Source: Lunularia cruciata (taxonomy: Eukaryota; Streptophyta; Marchantiopsida; Lunulariales; Lunulariaceae). From it: DNA of 64,000 nt. Location: assembly GCA_948567375.1 (NCBI GenBank), contig OX419760.1:8556001-8620000 (forward strand), written 5' to 3'. Below, in pieces: positions 33,312-44,378 of this stretch. Numbering within the stretch: position 1 is the stretch's first letter; each line of letters starts with the position of its first letter. The notes under the pieces are model-generated. The model was not told where the DNA came from, searched no databases, and was given only the letters and a program-made list of their open reading frames with translations. A program made the translations under genes and the position numbers.

Positions 33312-34249
33312 GGCCAGACCTTGAAATTTTGAAAGTTGAGACACGCTCCACCAAGAAGAAGCGTGATCCCAAAGAACTGAGTACGACCTCGTCGTCTTCC
33401 CGAAAGGCAAAGAGACAGCGCCCAAAAGCAATTCTTTCGGCCAAGGAGGAAAAGATCCTTGCAAAAGCTAAAGCTAAAGCCTTGCAGAAAGAATTAATGG
33501 AGGCATTACTCAGGGCTCGGGAACTGAGTTTGGAAGAAGAGACGAAGACGAAGTCTCCAATTTTTCCGGCGGACATCCGATCCGAAGTAAAGGGTCTGAT
33601 TCAAGCCGAGGTAGGCCAACCCGAGGAAGCTCGGGTTAAGGCCATCAGCAAGCCCATCACCATTTTGAAGCGTCCCGAAGTCAAGAGGGAGCATGGAGAG
33701 TCCACGGACTCAAAGCCAAAGACGAAGATGGTCAAATTGGGAGGAGTTCCCCAATATGATATTGTAGCCGACTTGGCCACCACAAATGCCAATGTTACAT
33801 TTAAGCAATTGTGGGAAGATAACAAGCTATACAAGAGACAGCTTAATTCGGCTCTCAAGAAGGTGAGGTCGATGTCAAAGAAGGACCTACCTGCTATCTA
33901 TCGTATTGAACAAGAAGATTTGGGATCTCCCGAGGTAGACGCGGAGATTGCAGGTTGCATGATCACATCGATACCCATTGACTCTGGGTCCGGTATGAAT
34001 GTCATGACTGAAGATATTGCGAATCGACTCGGGTATCATACGTTTGAACCAACACCCCGAGTTTTGAAGTTTGCAGACCAAACTAGGAGACGGCCCTTGG
34101 GCATGTTGTTGAACATTACCACGATCATTGGAGGGGTACCCTTCAAGTTGAATTACATCGTGTTGCGGCCAGTAACAAAAACTGGTTACCCTTTGTTGAT
34201 CGGCAGACCCTGGTTGTATAGTGCCCAAGTTGTAGTGGATTGGCATTAG
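33312..34249 (+). pseudogene. Element B gag-pol continued: linker and protease
   Basis: Resumes B's frame after A2 (DLEILKVETRSTKKKR). A basic, Lys- and Ala-rich linker follows (33430-33530), then GVPQYDIVADLATTNANV and the protease. The catalytic motif IPIDSGSGMNVM lies at about 33975, and LLIGRPWLYSAQVVVDWH ends the domain. The TAG at 34247-34249 fits a CAG glutamine codon. The protease would cut the polyprotein into its working parts. Confidence 0.9.
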
Positions 34250-36244
34250 CAGAAGTTAAGATTCAAGGACATTTCATCCAAGGATCAGAAGCTGGTGACT
34301 GTGAGTTGGACAAAGGTTCCCCATCTCGGGGAAACAAGTTCGTCAAAAGAGGAGGACGAGTCCGAAGATTCATCGTCTTCGTCTTCAGACAAATCCGAAG
34401 AAGAAGTCCAAGTTAATTACTTGGAATGCTACGAGGTAGAGGCTGACGACGAAGATCCATATGACCTCGCCTCAGGTGAACCTGACTTGGAGGGAGGGGG
34501 TTTGATGGCCGCTCGCCTCGGGATAAGCCAAGTAAGCCACGTTGAAGGAGTCATCAACCCTGATGACTGTCAAGAGGTGTTACTCACTGAAGGAAAAATT
34601 TTAAAAATCTCAAAGACAGTTACTTCGAAGGAGTTGGCAGGATACACTGCCCTGTTTATAGAATTCCAGGATGTATTTGCCTGGTCGATTGATCAAATGC
34701 CGGGTATTCCATGAGAATTTGGAAAACACCGGATTGATTTGATTGAAGGTGCAGTTCCGGTTCGGCAGCGACAATACCGCCTGAACCCGAAGTACTCGCT
34801 CTTGGTAAAAGATGAAATCGATAAGTACTTAGGGGCCGGAATCATCTTCCCTATCTTAAGCAGTGAATGGGTCTCCCCCATTATCATTGTCCCAAAGAAG
34901 AAAACAGGGAAGATCCGAGTGTGCCAAGACTTCCGAAAATTGAACGCAGTCACAAGGAAAGATCATCATCCCTTGCCTTTTACCGATACAATCTTAGATC
35001 AGGTAGCTGGGCATCCTTGTTATAGTTTTCTCGATGGATTTTCAGGGTACAATCAAGTATCCATTTGAGAAGAAGACAAGGATAAAACTACATTCACGAC
35101 CAATTGGAGCACTTTCGCTTACAATCAAATGCCCTTTGGGTTGTGTAATGCTCCCGCTACTTTCCAGCGGATGATGAATTCGATCTTCAAAGATTTCTTG
35201 CGCAAATTTGTCGAAGTTTTTATTGATGACTTTTGTGTGTTTGGACAACGGGATGTACATAGAGATTACCTTCGCCAAACGTTTGAAAGGTGTCGTTTTG
35301 CCGGCTTGTCATTACACCCGGAGAAATGCTTCTTTGCAATGAAGGAGGGAATTCTTTTGGGGCATCGGGTGTCAAGCCGAGGTATTGAAGTCGATGTTGA
35401 GAAGGTTAAAATAATCGCAGCTTTGGAATCCCTAAAGAACATCCGGGAGCTGAGAGCCTTCTTGGGACATGTTGGATATTACAGACGCTTTGTGTCAAAC
35501 TATGCAGTGCTTGCTGCACCACTTACAAAGCTTCTGAAGAAATCCGAAGACTATCTGTGGGAAGCACATCAAGAAGAAGCCTTCCAGGTGTTGAAGAAGA
35601 AACTGGTTGAAGCACCAGTCATGAGGGCCCCAAATTGGGACGTCCCTTTTCATGTGTATGTGGACACTTCGTCCATGGCCATCGGGGTTGTCTTAAGTCA
35701 GAAGGACGAGAAGAAGAAAGACTACCCGGTGTATTATGCCAGCCGACAACTTTCAGTTTCTGAAAAGAATTATTCGACGAAAAAAAGAGAAGCACTTGGA
35801 ATGGTGTATGCCTGCAAGAAATTTTGGCATTATTTGTTGGGGTATGAGTTTGTCTTCTATGTTGACCATTATGCATTGCAACATCTGGTCAAGAAGGCAG
35901 ATTTATCGGGACGAATTGCAAGATGGATCTTGTTATTACAAGAGTTCACGTATACTGTACAAGTGAGGAAGGGAGCTTCGCATTCGAATGCGGACTTCCT
36001 GTCCAGGTTAGACACTCAAGACCAGGAGTGGGAAATTGACGATCGGTTCCCTGACGAAGAGTTGTATCACTTATCAGCAATGAGAAGTACGAGGTATGCA
36101 GATGAATATAATTATCTGAATACTCTCCATTGTCCTAAGGGGATGGATCCGGAACAGCGGGCAGTCTTTCTCCAAAAAATGGGGCCGTACCAGCTTAAAC
36201 ACAACATTTTATTTAAGATGGGCGAAGACGAAGTACTTCGGTGA
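34250..36244 (+). pseudogene. Element B reverse transcriptase and RNase H
   Basis: After an acidic Ser-rich linker, RT starts near 34740. It shows SSEWVSPIIIVPKKKTGKIR, VCQDFRKLNAVTRKDHHPLP, MPFGLCNAPATFQRMMNSIF and catalytic FIDDFCVFG at about 35215. RNase H follows (VYVDTSSMAIGVVLSQ, KREAL, YVDHYAL), then the connection ASHSNADFLSRLD. In-frame TGA codons lie at 34712 and 35066, and another ends the section at 36242-36244. Each fits a former CGA. These enzymes copy the genomic RNA into DNA. Confidence 0.93.
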
Positions 36245-36247
36245 TGC

Positions 36248-37398
36248 TTGGAGTCATACGAAGTAGGAGGAGTAATTGAATCTTTACACTCCGAGGCATC
36301 GGGTGGACACTATGCTCTGAAGAATACTGTAAAGAAAATTCTTTCGGCAGGGTATTGGTGGCCTACAATGTACAAAGATGTACATGCTCATATTCAAAGC
36401 TGTGATGCGTGTCAGAGAACGGGGAGGCCGACGGCCACTTCTCAATGGCCTTTGAAACCAATTTTGCCTTTGGCCCCCTTTGAGAAATGGGGGATTGATT
36501 TTGTGGGTCCCATTCAACCAGTGACCCGAGTCACAAGAAAGCACTATATTTTGGTTTGCACTAATTACGCTACCAAGATGGTTGAAGCGGAAGCAACTCG
36601 CAGAGATGATGCTGAAATTGTGGCGGAATTTTTCTTTTGAAACATCATCTCCCAATATGGGTGTCCTCTGGAATTGGTCAGTGACCAAGGAACACATTTT
36701 TTGAACTCTGTAATGGAGGAGTTAACCAAGTATTTTCAGATTAAACATTGGAAGAAGACTTCTTATAACCCAAAAGTGAATGGCTTAACGGAAAAGCGAA
36801 TGGGTTACTTTGTAAAATTTTGAATAAGGTGACTGTCAATTATGCCTATGACTGGGATACAAAATTACCAGCCACGTTATGGGCCTATCGGACGACAGAG
36901 AAGATTACAACCAAAAAAACCCCATACTTCTTGACATATGGCTTGCATCCCATACTGCCAGTTGAATTTGAAGTTCCGACTTATCGAGTCCTGTGCGAAG
37001 AACGAATGTCGGAAGAGGAAAGTCAGGATCTTCGGATTCATCAACTGATGTGGTTAGAAGAGAAAAGAGACGATGCAATGCAAACCACGAAAGAAGTACA
37101 AGCACAGAGGAAAGTCAGGCACGATCAGAGAATCAAGCCTGTGACTGTACGAGAAGGGGATTTGGTTTTGTTATATGATAATCGCCAAATATTTTTTCCA
37201 GGCAAGTTGCATTTGAGATGGATGGGTCCCTATCGAGTTCGTCATCTTTACAAAAATGGATCCATGCAACTCGTCGATTTGGAAGGTAATCCTTTTGCCA
37301 CTCGAGTAAACGGGTGGAGAGTTCGGAGATATTGGACCATAGACTCGGAAGTTCCTAAGACACCCAAGATTTATGTTCGCGGGGACGCTCACATTTGA
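36248..37398 (+). pseudogene. Element B integrase
   Basis: The zinc-binding HHCC domain is at 36285-36430 (HSEASGGHYALKNTVKKIL, CDACQRTG). The core follows with GIDFVGPI, a TGA at 36638-36640, LVSDQGTHF and NGLTEK, so D, D and E are all present. A one-base deletion near 36798 shifts the frame. The C-terminal part (36820-37398) has ATLWAYRTTEKI and LHLRWMGPYRV, the GPY/F motif. There is no chromodomain. The frame ends at 37398 inside the polypurine tract. Confidence 0.93.
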
Positions 37399-37409
37399 GG
37401 GAGGGAGTA
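37397..37409 (+). other. Polypurine tract of element B
   Basis: GAGGGAGGGAGTA abuts the 3' LTR start TGTGG. It is the plus-strand DNA primer and confirms the LTR boundary. Confidence 0.9.
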
Positions 37410-37795
37410 TGTGGTGCCCACATTTTTTGTTTTTTTCAAAATAAAGGAGAAGAACTGTATAGAGAAGTCGGATTGCGCCTGTATGGCCGAAGAAGACGAA
37501 GAAAACTGTCTTCGGGGTGAAACCCGAAGTAAAGTGACTTCAGGTCATAAGGCGAAGTACTCTGAAATGCCGTGTCAGCATACAATACGAAGTAAATTGT
37601 CTTCGGCTCGGGGGGAGCTCAACCCGAGGCAAAGACAGTCTAACAACCTTTCATCGGGGTGAGAAATTCAAGAAGGGGCCGTTTCAAAATTGGCGGCTCA
37701 TATGCACGAAGGTGGGGTGACAATGACAGGTGCATGCCGGAGGTGTGATTTCTCGGTAGAAACTCAAAGCGACGGAAGACGAAGAAGTGCAACTC

Positions 37796-37803
37796 TATAA
37801 AAA
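37796..37803 (+). promoter_or_regulatory. TATA-like box upstream of the LTR frame (3' LTR)
   Basis: TATAAAAA, 20 bases upstream of the ATG at 37823 and identical in the other LTR. Confidence 0.45.
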
Positions 37804-37822
37804 TCAAAACTGCAACGACAAA

Positions 37823-40396
37823 ATGTCGAGCAATTTTCCTTCGCCGTTGAGGAGTCGTCTTGTAGGTGATCGGGGAAAGGGAAATAGAGTTGGACTTGTG
37901 TTAGTGCGTAAGGGAGAAGTCGAGAGAGAGAAATCGAGAGACCAAAAGAAAGCAGAAGAGATGGGAGGAGGGAAGAAGAACTCCGAATTTGCAATGAGAA
38001 ATCATGCAATTCGGAGATTAGATATAGTAGCGAGGATCGAAGTCTTGAGCCGACTTCAGATCACTTTTCTGGCATGGAACTGGAACGTAAGTTTTCCAGG
38101 ATTCATGACAGAAATCATCGGGAGTAAATGTCTCGATGGTCCCGAGGAAGAAGGGAAGAGAGGAAATCCGGCTTGCTGGACAGAGTCGGATTGGAGACTC
38201 GTACTCGAGAAGGAGGCAAGCTCGGAGCAGGAAGCCACGTTCTTGGGGAAAGGAGAGATAGCCCAAGAAACGCAAGAGGTGAGAGATGCCTTCTCGTCGA
38301 AGAGGACGAAGAATGGGTATAAAGTTGAGAGCTATAAGGACCCAGTGAGGAGAGGAATTGTGAGTGCACTAATGGCCCTCCTGAAGCCGGAGAGAACTAC
38401 CTATGTGATGAAACACCAAGCGGTGTTCTTTCACAAGTTATTTGCAGGAGAACCGATAAATTGGGCAAGGTGCTTTCACGGAAGAACGAGGCAGATGGTG
38501 TGGAATCTGCGGGATAAGTTGCCTCCACACTACATCGTACCATTTGTAGCCCATTTTTACCTTGGGTTAAATCTGCTCAATGTGGCTGAGCGTAATCGAA
38601 TGGTGTCTCATTTCCATCCTGATTTGAGAAGAGAAGTCGACGCGGAGGAGCAGCAATACATTCTCCAAATCCGGAGCACAGATGATTACTACGCGAAGAC
38701 AGGGAAGAATGTGGAGGTCGTTGAAAGTACCCCGACGAAGAAGAGAACTCGGCAAGCAGGAGCTAAAGAAAGCAAGAAACCTCGGAAGATGCAGAAAAAT
38801 AACCTGAGGCGAGGAATGGTGGTGATTGAGTCGGAGGATGAAGACTCAGAAGGCGAAGCTAAGCTCAAGATGGAGGACTCGGACCGTGAGGAGGAACCTG
38901 AGCTGACATTGCAAAGTGGAGATTCGAGCAGTGACAGTGAGGAAGGAGGAGAGATGACATCGGTACCAGCGGCTGAAGAATACAAAGAAGAAATGCAAGC
39001 CGAGGTAGACACCGAAGACAATGCGGCGCTGGAAGATGAAGTACCAGTGTGCGAGGAGAAGAAGATTGCAGTACAGCGAGGAATTCGCTCGAGACGTAAG
39101 GCGAAGTGTGAAGCGGGACCGAGTAGAGTGAAGGAAGAGGTAGAAGGGAGCTCGGGCAGTGAGGCATCGATTCCGATACGAAGACTCCAGAGAAGAAGGC
39201 GAGTATTGGGAGAACATGAAGAAGGAAGAGAGACCACTCCGCAGGAGGACAAAGGTATCAGTAATGGAGTAGATTACCTACAGATGGTAGTATGCCCGCT
39301 GTTGGTGAAGATGGAGAAGAAGAAGAAGGAGATGCAGTCTACTTGTCCAGAGGTAAAAACTGTGTTGCAGGTCTTATCAAGATTGGAAGAAGAAAACTCG
39401 GAGTTAAAGAAGAGTATAACCCGAGGAGAGGAAGAGAGAGAAGTACTGCGAGCAGAAGTAGTCAAGAGGAGTCAGGTAATCAAAGACATGAAGAGAGAAG
39501 TGAGTTATCGAGAAGATCTTGCAAGGAAGAGTGACATTGCAAGGGAGAGACAGGTAGCGGAGCATGAAATCTTGAAGCAGCAGTTTGCTGATTCAAGAGT
39601 CAAACTCATCCATGCTATGGCGAGGGTAGCATCGAAGGATCAAGAGCTTGATCGAGTGATGGAGAGTATGGAGGAGAAAAAGCAACTCTGGCAGCGAGAG
39701 TTGGCTGCGAGATATAGAGAAGAAGAGAGATTACGAGACTTACTTCGTAATCAGGAAGAGAAGATTGCACAGAAGGAGAAAGAGAAGGAAGCGGTGAAGG
39801 CTGAATTCGAAGAAGAATTGGCGATGTACAGAGAAGAATGGCTTGCAGATCGGGAACGAGAAAGGAAGACAAGATTGGAGCCATTGCAGGAGATAGTCCT
39901 CAGGGTAAACGCAATGTTAAGTACAGAGGCCAGCGTTCAAATTGAAGAAGCGCGTCTGCATGAGTTGAAGTTGTTGGTGCAGGAGACAAGGCAAAGATAA
40001 GTGAAAGATACAGATTTGAATGCCTTGTTGATTAAATTGAGAACTCATGTAGATAGGAAGATCTTAGAAGTAGAAGACAATATCGCGATTAGATTAGACT
40101 TAGTGAGAATAGAGTTAGAAAAGCTTCGGCGGGATGTTAAAGCAAAACCCAAAGTAGATAACATCGGGATCCAAATGTCTTCGGAGTTGCCCTCAGAGAC
40201 ATTAGAGAAGAGTGGGTCGAAGGATGAGGAGTTAGATAGATTACCCACTAGTGCAATTTCAGATCAGGAAAGAGAATTGCTGGATCTGGTAGAAGATGTA
40301 GGAGTTGTGAAACCCGAGGACAGAATAGTAGGAAGTAAAATTACTTCGGGTTCGGGTTTGAAAGCCAAGGAAGAAGTAGACATCGGATCGGATTAG
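37823..40396 (+). CDS. LTR-encoded coiled-coil protein of element B (about 857 codons, one stop)
   Basis: Chosen start is ATG 37823 (MSSNFPSPLRSRLVG). Upstream in-frame codons open to a GTG at 37787, but the 5' LTR copy is closed there. The only interruption is TAA at 39998-40000, where the 5' LTR has CAA. Residues 1-300 look globular (ITFLAWNWNVSFPGFMTEII, NGYKVESYKDPVRRGIVSAL, HKLFAGEPINWARCF, FVAHFYLGLNLLN). Residues about 300-500 are acidic with basic, NLS-like patches (KKRTRQAGAK, RRLQRRRR). Residues about 500-725 form a long coiled coil (LSRLEEENSELKKSITRGEE). There is no zinc knuckle, protease or polymerase motif and no transmembrane segment. It lies wholly inside the LTR, outside gag-pol. 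It vaguely recalls accessory proteins of plant retroelements, but I do not recognise the family. A decayed homologue is at 12500-15892. Confidence 0.8.
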
Positions 40397-40512
40397 TAAC
40401 CGATTTGAGATTTGAAGGGGCAGATATGAAAGGTTGCATTGTTATTTCAGATCTGTAGGTTAGAACAGTTGTTGTAGAACGGTATAGTTGTTAGAACTGT
40501 CGATTTGATCAC

Positions 40513-40520
40513 TATTTAAG
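40513..40520 (+). promoter_or_regulatory. Second TATA-like box, downstream of the LTR frame (3' LTR)
   Basis: TATTTAAG, matching 22751-22758 in the other LTR. It is a candidate start for the genomic RNA. Confidence 0.4.
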
Positions 40521-41189
40521 AGTGGCATTCGCAGGAAATTGTTATTCAGTGCTCATTATTTCTGAGAATAGATAAAGCGAAGTGCTGTGAAGCAGTGCTC
40601 GTCGCTTGAGCTTGATTCCGAGTATCAACTTTGTAATTGTGTTTGTGAGTGTTTGGAGAAATTCAAAGTGCAAGTCAGAGTGCTTGTTGGATGTTGGATT
40701 CCACAGCCTTGATCTTCATTCTGTGTGTCTGATCCTGAGTGAAGTGCAATGGAAGCAATGCCTTGATAGATCTGAGAGGAATTGTAGTGTTGGTAGTATT
40801 CTGCATTTGGGAGTGCAGGGCTAAGTTGATGTGAAGCAATTTCAATCGAGGAAGTTGTGCCTTCAATGGAAGGGTGGAACACAATTCTGAGGCGAAGTCG
40901 TTTTGTAGTGAAGTGCCATTTTCGGGAGAGCCTGAATCATCACAATCAAGATTGTTTGGAAAGATTTGATGGAGTTGTGATTATGGAGTGTTAATTTGTG
41001 ACAAGACTACGAGTCAGTGCTTGTTACTCTCTTCTGGGTGTGGTTTCTACCTAAGAGACTAAAGAAGGACTCAAGAAGAACTGAAATTGTTACTTTGCTT
41101 CGTATTTGGACATTTCTGACTCGTATCTCTGTGGGAATGAACTTTACTTACCCGATTACCGCAAAAGTGATATTTGCCGGGTTGTCACA

Positions 41190-41194
41190 CTGAG
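41190..41194 (+). repeat. Target site duplication of element B, right copy
   Basis: CTGAG, identical to 19645-19649. Confidence 0.95.
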
Positions 41195-41215
41195 TGAGAG
41201 ACAGGCCGGCTCACA
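41195..41215 (+). repeat. Family A1 LTR, last 21 bases
   Basis: TGAGAGACAGG then CCGGCTCACA completes the A1 LTR that was split by element B. It matches the LTR end at 33291-33311. The next base starts an inverted family A LTR fragment. Confidence 0.93.
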
Positions 41216-41556
41216 GACCCAACTATTAAGTCAAGGATTCCTTCACATGGGCTTTCCTTAGACTAGAAAAGAATCCAAAACAAAAAGGCTTGCGGGCCCA
41301 AGAGTTCTCAACTCTTTCTTCAAAGCCAAACACCTAAGAATAATATCAAGTCAACACACTAGAACCCAAAATAGTGGTGCTCATCTTTTCCACTTCCTCT
41401 AAAGTAAGGTCTCTTCTATCTTAGCTATGACTTACTTTAGCTAATCATGACTAATGTAAAATGGTCCTTTATCTCTATATAAATAATATCTCTCAAGTAC
41501 TTGTAATACCAAGCTAAATATCACAATATCATACATATGCACAAATGGGTGTTACA
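41216..41556 (-). repeat. A3 3' LTR, truncated
   Basis: On the minus strand it begins TGTAACACCC at 41556, just after the polypurine tract, and stays colinear with the A LTRs for 341 bases before stopping at the A1 LTR end. Its U5 and promoter half are missing. Confidence 0.9.
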
Positions 41557-41569
41557 TTTACCCCCGTAC

Positions 41570-44378
41570 TAAGTTTTCACTTTGTCCTCAAAGTGGTTTC
41601 TCTACCTTCTATGATACATCTTCAACTTATCATGGTTAATCCTATCAAAGTGTCTTCCTCCTAGCTCCTTGAGATTGTAGGTGTAATTGCCCCACACCTT
41701 CTCCACTATGAAAGGTCCAAAGTACTTAGAAAAAAACTTCTTTTGCACTCTCTTGAACCAAATAGAATCAAACAACATCACCTAATCACCTTCTTTGAAA
41801 GGCTCCACCTTCTTCTTGCCTTGCCTCTTGTCGTAGCTCTCCGTTTGTTTCCTTTGGGCTTGCTTAACTCAAACCATAGCAACTACTCTTGCCTCTTCCA
41901 ACTCCATGAGTTGTTCCTTCCTTGACTTCTTTGCATCACCTCCTTGTGATTTCTTCAATCTCCTATGAATGCTTTGGAAGGTAGGAAGATCAAAGTGAAT
42001 AAGTAAGGTAGACTCAATACCATATACCAATTGAAATGGAGAATACACAATGGAAGTCTTCATGGTTGTCCTATACTCCCACAAAACTGCATGAATCCTC
42101 TTGTCCTAATGATGTTTAGCCCCCTCCATTTTTGCATCTTTCGCCAACATCATGCACAAGGTCTGATTGGTTCTCTCTGCCAAGCCATTGGAATTTGGCT
42201 TATAGGATGTAGTTACTCTATGTGTGATAGAGAAATGTCGTAGCATGGCTGTAGTAATAATTCCTGTAAACTCTCCTCCTCTATCAAAAACCAACTCCAA
42301 AGGGCATCCAAACCTAGTGATAATGTGTTCATAAAGAAATCTACCAACTTCATCTTCATTCTTGTCCCTCAATGGTCTAGCCTCAACCCACTTGGTAAGA
42401 TAATCAATAACTACCACAATATACCAGGATACTTCATACCATGACAATAGGAGTATCATCCACCTTGCTAGTCTCCCTTCAACATTAGGCTTGTTTAATA
42501 TGTACTTCAAAGCCTTGTGATCCATGACAATGGTGGCTTTCCCTCCACTCAAGTAGTGTCTAAACTTCTTGAGACCAAAGATCACTGCCAACCCTTCTTT
42601 CTCTGTGATAGAGTGTTCTTTTCTGCTGAAACCATCTGCCTACTAGCATAAGCTATTGGATGATCATACCCATCTTGGTCTAATTGACTAAGAGTGCATC
42701 CTATGGCTACATTAGAAGCATCAATGTAGAGTATGAAAGGCTTACTCCAATCAGGTTTAGCAAGAATTGGAGCTACAAGGGATTGCTTGAGCTCCTCAAA
42801 AGCTTTGAAAGCCTCCTTGTCCTCTAAAATCACCATGTAATCTACACTCTTCTTCATGCAGATGGTCAATGCATAAGCCTTGTTGGAAAATGAGAAGATG
42901 AACCTCCTATAGTACCCAACCATCCCCAATAATTAGCATAACTTTGTTGAGCTTGAAGGGAATGGAAGGTCTGAGATTTTCCTCACCTTCTTAGGATCAA
43001 CTACTATTCCATCCTTGGAGATGATGTGCCCTAAAAGTAGACCTTCTTCACATCCAAAAATGCACTTCTTTGGGTTGAGTGATGCATTTGCCTCATCCAA
43101 GCATTGCAAGACCTTGATTAGGTGCTCAAAGTGCTCCTCCTTGCTCCCATAGACACAAAAGTCATCAATCAAGTCTCTAACAAATTTCCTAATGAAAGGT
43201 TCAAATACCTTGTTCATGAACCGTTGGAATGTGGCTAGAGCATTACAAAGCCCAAAAGGCATGACCTTGAAAGTATAAGTTCCCCAAGGTGTGGTGAATG
43301 CGGTGAGTTTTTGATGCTCTGGTGCAATCTTGATTTGGTTATATCCATTATAACCATCTCCAAAACTATACCTCTCATGACCTACAACCTCCTCCAAGAT
43401 CTTATCAATGAATGGCAATGCGTAGTAGTCCTTCTTGGTAATAGCATTGAGTTGCTTGTAATCCACACATACCCAAAGCTTGCCATTCTTTTTCTTCACA
43501 ATGACAATTGGAGATACCCATTCTGAACTCTCCACCTCAAAGATAAATTTGGCCTCCTTGAGCTTGTCAATCTCCTCCTTCACAACCAAAGATATTAGTG
43601 GGCTACTGCAACGTTGCTTTTGGTGGATTGGTCTTGCATGTAACTCTACCTCTATCTTGTGCTCCTCCAAGGTGACTTCTTTCAAATCCTTGTAACTAAA
43701 AGAAAACACATGGATGAACTTGCAAAAAATCTCCTCAAATCTCACCTTCTCCTCCTTGGTAACATTTGGGCCATACTTGAGGGTAGCTAATCTTCTCTCT
43801 ACCTCCTCAAATGTCAATGGTGATTTATCTGGGTCCTTCAAAACCTTTGGCTTAGGTGAAAAATCCATAGCATACAAGGGATACACATCTGAATCCAATT
43901 CAGATTCATTCTCCTCCATGGAAGTCTCCTCCTCCATGCTTGTGTCCACACTTGAAGCTCTTTCTTCAGAATCTGATTCCCAATAATCAAAAGATGGTGT
44001 ATTTGAATGTGAAGTGTTGGTTGTGTTAGTCATAGGAATTGTGACTCTATGGTTTGATGGCCCAATCCTCAAGTAGCCTTTGTGCCATCAATCAGTTGTG
44101 CATGTTGCTCTCAACCATGGCCTCCCAAGAAGTAAGTCATAGCTTGAATCCTTCAAGACTTGGAAAGTCATGAGATTTTGAACTCCTATAATTGAAACTA
44201 CCACCTTGTCCATCACTCCTACTAGTCGAACTTGTTGTTTGTTTGCCATGCTCACCACAAATGTTGAAGGTCTTGTGGGTATCATACCCAACTTCTTCAT
44301 CAACCTTTCTGACATGGCATTCATTGTTGATCCTCCATTAACCAATGCATCCTTGATGTTATGACCATTTACTCTCAC
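41570..44378 (-). pseudogene. A3 pol: protease, RT, RNase H, integrase (internally deleted)
   Basis: Protease start near 44370 (INGHNIKDALVNGGS-like, catalytic Asp to Asn) with LLLGRPWL at 44120. RT at about 43550-42970 has VCVDYKQLNAITKKDYYALP and LIDDFCVYG. RNase H follows (YIDASNVAIGCTLSQLDQDG, VMDHKAL). At about 42440 the frame jumps from RWMILL to YIVVVIDYLTKW. This drops the RNase H tail, integrase zinc finger and first part of the core, and leaves about 25 bases of unrelated filler. The rest of the core has NGLAERTNQT. The in-frame TGA shared with A1 and A2 is present near 41870. The C-terminal GPF domain ends near 41592. Confidence 0.9.

Larger units (their letters stand above)
19650..41189 (+). 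mobile_element. Element B: Ty3/gypsy retrotransposon with 3.8-kb ORF-bearing LTRs
   Basis: Complete insertion of 21.5 kb, of which 7.8 kb is a later insertion (A2). Parts in order: 5' LTR 19650-23427, tRNA-Asp primer site 23435, gag 23516-25503, [A2], protease, RT, RNase H and integrase 33312-37398, polypurine tract 37397-37409, 3' LTR 37410-41189. The LTRs begin TGTGGTGCCC and end TTGTCACA, and the element is flanked by CTGAG on both sides. The integrase has no chromodomain. By eye the two LTRs differ by a few percent, mainly transitions, so B is older than A2. The LTR length and the long frame inside each LTR are its outstanding features. Confidence 0.97.
37410..41189 (+). repeat. Element B 3' LTR (3780 bp)
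   Basis: Colinear with 19650-23427, beginning TGTGGTGCCC and ending TTGTCACA, and followed directly by the target duplication CTGAG (41190-41194). It carries the better-preserved copy of the long LTR frame. Confidence 0.97.
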
